Assembly: GCF_024220585.1 (NCBI RefSeq)
Contig: NZ_JAMXKF010000001.1
Location: 1,374,033 to 1,438,032 of the forward strand
Source: Dyadobacter diqingensis
GTDB taxonomy: Bacteria; Bacteroidota; Bacteroidia; Cytophagales; Spirosomataceae
Direction of reading: 5' to 3'
DNA length: 64,000 nt
Shown here one piece after another: positions 60,855-64,000 of the stretch; the stretch's first letter is position 1; each line of letters begins with the position of its first letter. The notes under the pieces were generated by a model, which had not been told where the DNA came from, ran no database searches, and saw nothing but the letters and a program-made list of their open reading frames with translations. Both the position numbers and the translations under genes were made by a program.

Positions 60855-61277
60855 ATGAGAATAACACTCATCGTAGTTCTGGGACTTGGTCTGATATTGA
60901 GCTCATTCCGCCAGGGAACATCAGTTGAAAGTAAAGCTCAGATTAAGACATTCGCTTACACTGCAAACGCCACAGTTCGCACGGATACGACAAAAATGGA
61001 TCCTGAAACCGGACTGATCGTGGATGAAAATTTGTACATGGTAAAAGCCCAGTGCACAGGCTGTCACTCCACAAAACTGATCAGTGCAAATCATTTCACC
61101 AGAGATGGCTGGAAGCAAAAAATCCGCTGGATGCAGGCCAACCATAATTTATGGGAACTGGGAGAAACTGAAAAGCAGGTACTGGATTATCTTGAAAAAA
61201 ACTATGCGCCGGTGCAGGTCGTTTCCCGCCGCGCGCCATTGAAAGATATCAAATGGTACGATTTGAAGTTGAAGTAA
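60855..61277 (+). CDS. Small monohaem cytochrome c, partner of the molybdoenzyme
   Basis: A 140-residue protein with an N-terminal hydrophobic segment (MRITLIVVLGLGLILSSF), which acts as signal or membrane anchor. One haem motif CTGCH lies at residues 67-71, followed by STKLISANHFTRDGWKQKIR then WMQANHNLWELGETEKQVLD. No classical Met-ligand motif is obvious, although MQANHN offers Met or His as the sixth ligand. Spacing and content fit a SorB-like electron acceptor that passes electrons from the sulfite-oxidase-like enzyme to the respiratory chain. Confidence 0.88.
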   Translation: MRITLIVVLGLGLILSSFRQGTSVESKAQIKTFAYTANATVRTDTTKMDPETGLIVDENLYMVKAQCTGCHSTKLISANHFTRDGWKQKIRWMQANHNLWELGETEKQVLDYLEKNYAPVQVVSRRAPLKDIKWYDLKLK

Positions 61278-61344
61278 ATTAAGCTGAGTCACCGGGAGGC
61301 AATGAAGTATTCCGTACCTTTATCCTCTCAACTTTTTAAAATAA

Positions 61345-61899
61345 ATGCGCGTACGATTGTTTAGAATTACAAAAGCCAGATTACTAGTTCATTATCTGAT
61401 TGCCCTTGCCCTATTACCCGGATTACTATCCCTGAAACAGAAAGAAGGCTCCGCCGACAAGTATAAGGGAATAGAGAAATCCAGCAGTTTGCCCAATCCG
61501 CTTAAAGCAGAAGTGATAGGTATCCAGGATGGCGATACCATCGAAATGAAATTTATTTTTGACGGTAAAAAGGCTGGTCTTCGCCAGGGAAAAGCGATAA
61601 GGATCCGTTTTTTGCATATCAATACGCCGGAAAAAGGGATGCCGTTTTACAAAGTCGCCAAACAGTATACTTCTGAAAAATCTTTTCATAAAATTGTTCA
61701 GATCAAACATACCGGTGAATTTGACCGCTACGGAAGACTTTTGGGAGAAGTAGTTTTGCCGAACGGCTCCGTACTTAATAAAGAATTGGTAAAAAAAGGA
61801 CTGGCGGTTCATTTCAAAAAATACTCGACGAGCGTCGAATATGCCAATCTTGAAATCAGCGCTCAAAAGAAGAAACTTGGTATCTGGAGTATTGAGTAG
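61345..61899 (+). CDS. Staphylococcal-nuclease-like (thermonuclease) protein
   Basis: This 184-residue protein has an N-terminal hydrophobic helix (LLVHYLIALALLPGLLSL), so it is secreted or membrane-anchored. The SNase fold shows VIGIQDGDTIEM (Asp metal ligands), IRIRFLHINTPEKG (Arg and Glu of the active site), FDRYGRLLGEVVL (second Arg), and VKKGLAVHFKKYS. The catalytic Arg-Glu-Arg set is present. It likely degrades external DNA or RNA for scavenging. It lies 21 bases before the next gene, so the two may share a transcript. Confidence 0.9.
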   Translation: MRVRLFRITKARLLVHYLIALALLPGLLSLKQKEGSADKYKGIEKSSSLPNPLKAEVIGIQDGDTIEMKFIFDGKKAGLRQGKAIRIRFLHINTPEKGMPFYKVAKQYTSEKSFHKIVQIKHTGEFDRYGRLLGEVVLPNGSVLNKELVKKGLAVHFKKYSTSVEYANLEISAQKKKLGIWSIE

Positions 61900-61920
61900 G
61901 TCCGGTCAAAAAAATAAAAG

Positions 61921-62520
61921 ATGAGTTCAGCAGCACTTTTTCAGGTTTTATATCAAAACGATGTTCTTTTCCACATCCCCGGAGAAGTGATTTCACTTGT
62001 TCCCGACAAACCGGTAATACCTGAAACTGTTGTTGTAAAAAAGGAAGAGCCGGCAGCCCAACCCACGCCGGAGATCGTGAAGCCTCCGTTTGTACCTGCG
62101 TCGCCTCAGCCTGTGACCGCGGCGCCATCTATTCCTGATTTCCCAAAGTTAAATCACAAAGTCCTGATTCTGATTGATGAGCCTAAGCAGCGCGAAATGC
62201 TTGTTTCGGAAGCTTTATTTCTGGACAATGTATTGAAGGCAGTAGGCCATTCCTCTGAAAACTCCGATATCCTTAATTTCAGTTATCTCGCTGGCCCCGA
62301 TGCGCGAAACGTACTTTCGGAAAAAAGGATCAACTATTTTATAACTTTTGGTGTGCCGCTGATCAAGCTCCACTTAGATCTGCTGCTTCCTCCCTACACG
62401 CCAAAACAAGTCGAAGGTATCTGGTTTCTGCTCACGGATCCGCTGCCTGTTATTGAAGCCGACAGAGATTTGAAAAAGAAACTCTGGACTGCGCTAAAAC
62501 AAATGTTCCCAAAGTCCTAG
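61921..62520 (+). CDS. Hypothetical protein, faintly like the DNA polymerase III psi subunit
   Basis: This 199-residue cytosolic protein starts MSSAALFQVLYQNDVLFHIP. Next is a Pro/Glu-rich linker (about 36-78) and a globular part beginning HKVLILIDEPKQREMLVSEA. Later features are LFLDNVLKAVGHSSENSDIL, NYFITFGVPLIKLHL, LLPPYTPKQVEGIWFLLTDP then LPVIEADRDLKKKLW. The arrangement (short flexible N-terminus, one alpha/beta domain, terminal LW.AL helix) is reminiscent of HolD, the clamp-loader psi subunit, but the identity is uncertain and another conserved Bacteroidota family is equally possible. Confidence 0.6.
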   Translation: MSSAALFQVLYQNDVLFHIPGEVISLVPDKPVIPETVVVKKEEPAAQPTPEIVKPPFVPASPQPVTAAPSIPDFPKLNHKVLILIDEPKQREMLVSEALFLDNVLKAVGHSSENSDILNFSYLAGPDARNVLSEKRINYFITFGVPLIKLHLDLLLPPYTPKQVEGIWFLLTDPLPVIEADRDLKKKLWTALKQMFPKS

Positions 62521-62617
62521 TTAAGAGCGATTTACTCAACAAAACTACCAGTCATCACAATAATATTGATAATTTCTCAGTTTTGATGGATACTTGCGGG
62601 CTAAACCATGACTAGCT

Positions 62618-63760
62618 ATGGCCAAATTCACTGAGCGTATTTCCAATTGGCTTCGTTTTTCGAAAGATGACGAAGATAATTTCTATGACGACGAACCCGA
62701 AACACCGATAGAAGCTTCTGCGAGCTTCAAAGACACCATGCCTCAAAATCCCTCTTTTACACCTGTTAATACCCCCGCGGTAATTAACAACAATAACCCT
62801 CAGCCTGAACAAAATCAGACTTTGCCGGTCAAAACCGAAGTTGTCATTCCTTACTGGCTCGAAGACGAAGATACCCTGCGCGACGAAGGCGTTTTATTTG
62901 GGTTATCAGAATCTGATCCGACTGAGAAAACAGATATCATCCATAAATATTTTTCACATCTGGCGGCTGAACATTTGAGCAGCATCGAGCAGCACAATGA
63001 GCGTATACAGGAGCTAAACCTCTTTATTGGACAAAAAAGCAACCGGATTGAAGAGCTCGAAAGCAAATTGAAGGGTCTCACCATAGCAAAGTCCAACGGT
63101 GAGCACCACCTGCCGAGAACCTTGATCGGGTTAACACTTTCTGTTGCCATGTGTGTCGGAAATTTCTTTCTGATCAAAGAATCCCTGAAACCTGCCTTCG
63201 CTGAAAGTTCATGGATTGCCCTGGGTGTATTTCTCGCTGGTATGTTTAGCCTGTTCGGCCGAATCTCCATGTTCCATGATACAGACTCGCGTGTAAGCTG
63301 GCGTGCTCTTCTGGAAGAAATCGGGTTGCCTTTTGCCGCTGCCTTATTCGTTTTTGCCAATGCGTTACCTCATCAGGGTGCTTGGCAGGCCATTGCACTT
63401 TTTGTGTTCGTCTTTTTCCTTTTCCTCTTTGCAGGAAAGCTGCTTTTGAGCAACGTTACTATCCTGCGGAATGATCTGCATGCCTGGTTTAGCATACGCC
63501 GGGACAGAGAAGAATCGGTTTCAAATACGGAAAACTGGGAAGACGAAATACAGCTGCTTCAGGTAGAAGTTGATGAATTACGGGTCAAAAAGTGGCAGGT
63601 TCTCCGCGAACAAGGCCAGTCAGAAACTGACCGTGATCGTATTTATGCGAAACGCGATATGTTGATTAAACTCTTCGAAAGCGAGTTTTTCCTGGCAAGA
63701 CGCATGAAAAATCAATTGACAAACCAACAATTACAGGATATCAGAAAAAGCGCGGAATAA
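62618..63760 (+). CDS. Membrane protein with coiled-coil flanks, unknown function
   Basis: This 380-residue protein starts with an acidic N-terminus (residues 1-80, low complexity, Asn/Pro/Glu-rich). A helical coiled-coil region follows (IIHKYFSHLAAEHLSSIEQH then ELNLFIGQKSNRIEELESKL). Four membrane segments follow: about 171-187, 197-213, 234-250 and 255-276. Then comes a second coiled region (EDEIQLLQVEVDELRVKKWQ, RDRIYAKRDMLIKLFESEFF). There is no signal peptide. I do not recognise the family; a scaffold or membrane-remodelling role is possible. It lies 45 bases before the partial gene at the window end. Confidence 0.7.
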   Translation: MAKFTERISNWLRFSKDDEDNFYDDEPETPIEASASFKDTMPQNPSFTPVNTPAVINNNNPQPEQNQTLPVKTEVVIPYWLEDEDTLRDEGVLFGLSESDPTEKTDIIHKYFSHLAAEHLSSIEQHNERIQELNLFIGQKSNRIEELESKLKGLTIAKSNGEHHLPRTLIGLTLSVAMCVGNFFLIKESLKPAFAESSWIALGVFLAGMFSLFGRISMFHDTDSRVSWRALLEEIGLPFAAALFVFANALPHQGAWQAIALFVFVFFLFLFAGKLLLSNVTILRNDLHAWFSIRRDREESVSNTENWEDEIQLLQVEVDELRVKKWQVLREQGQSETDRDRIYAKRDMLIKLFESEFFLARRMKNQLTNQQLQDIRKSAE

Positions 63761-63804
63761 TTTTTTTGCACTTTATTCTTATTCTTACAAAACATCAATA
63801 AGTT

Positions 63805-64000
63805 ATGGACGAGCAACAGCCAAACCAAAACAGTGATTATCAGCATGGCTACACCAGTGGCCTTGAAGGATTGGACCGTCAGGTTTATGAAGCATATTTG
63901 TCAAGCAATGTAAGTCACGACTGGGTCCTGGATCGCCTTAATCAAAAGAGATCCGAACTGGACACAGTTAAAAATAAAAGGCAGGAAACAATTCAGCTTC
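63805..64000 (+). CDS. Partial hypothetical gene at the window end
   Basis: This gene starts with ATG at 63805 and is cut by the window edge after 65 codons: MDEQQPNQNSDYQHGYTSGL then EGLDRQVYEAYLSSNVSHDW, then RLNQKRSELDTVKNKRQE. It has a polar N-terminus followed by a helix with a possible coiled-coil. No function can be assigned. It is probably co-transcribed with, and a partner of, the preceding coiled-coil membrane protein. Confidence 0.6.
   Translation, partial: MDEQQPNQNSDYQHGYTSGLEGLDRQVYEAYLSSNVSHDWVLDRLNQKRSELDTVKNKRQETIQL

Noticed and set aside
1..64000. CRISPR arrays, tRNA or rRNA genes, insertion sequences, phage genes
   Set aside because: No regularly spaced repeats, cloverleaf sequences, transposase motifs or phage proteins were seen on either strand.

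Overview
The window looks like a chromosomal segment of a Bacteroidota bacterium of the Cytophagales type, plausibly Dyadobacter or a relative; the genus is a guess from gene style only. The evidence is three SusC/SusD pairs, a type IX secretion (T9SS) sorting tail, a DUF3500 protein, PqaA-like and GH92 enzymes, and the general lack of Shine-Dalgarno sequences. I found no rRNA, tRNA, CRISPR array, insertion sequence or phage gene.

Layout. 1-4600: the 5' part of a DegT-type aminotransferase (minus), a secreted TonB-C-like protein, two unknown membrane proteins and two SRPBCC/AHSA1 proteins behind a strong double-palindrome operator. 4700-20000: a minus-strand nutrient-uptake region with two tandem susC-susD operons. 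The downstream operon continues into a ceramidase-like and a PqaA-like enzyme, and a lipoprotein phosphoesterase follows as its own unit. A FecR-like stub lies upstream of the second susC. 20500-24600: an Omp85-like barrel protein, a lipoprotein, a secreted cyclophilin and an RmlD-like reductase (plus). 24700-35100: minus-strand genes including an alpha/beta hydrolase lipoprotein, an isoaspartyl peptidase, a phosphorylase-like protein lacking the PLP lysine, a DUF3500 protein, CysQ, a LacI-type regulator, and an Ala/Glu/Lys/Val-rich helical protein.

35077-48990 is the most coherent locus: a DUF1080 protein diverging from a GH92 glycosidase, a LacI regulator, susC-susD, a DUF1080-PA14 protein, and a beta-propeller dehydrogenase fused to cytochrome c. 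Near-identical palindromes built on GCTAAATCGATTTAGC lie before GH92 and twice before susC, so the LacI protein probably controls the set. I infer a glycan-use pathway that combines uptake, demannosylation and redox-assisted (3-keto type) glycoside cleavage.

49000-53500: a hybrid histidine kinase converges with an NtrC-type regulator, next to a small PepSY-like secreted protein. 53500-54850 is a long AT-rich intergenic stretch with a short gene relic. 54850-64000: a T9SS cargo protein, two ferritin-like proteins, a sulfite-oxidase-like molybdoenzyme with its cytochrome c, a nuclease, and three poorly known proteins, the last cut by the window edge. Intrinsic terminators and hairpins separate many units and support the operon calls.
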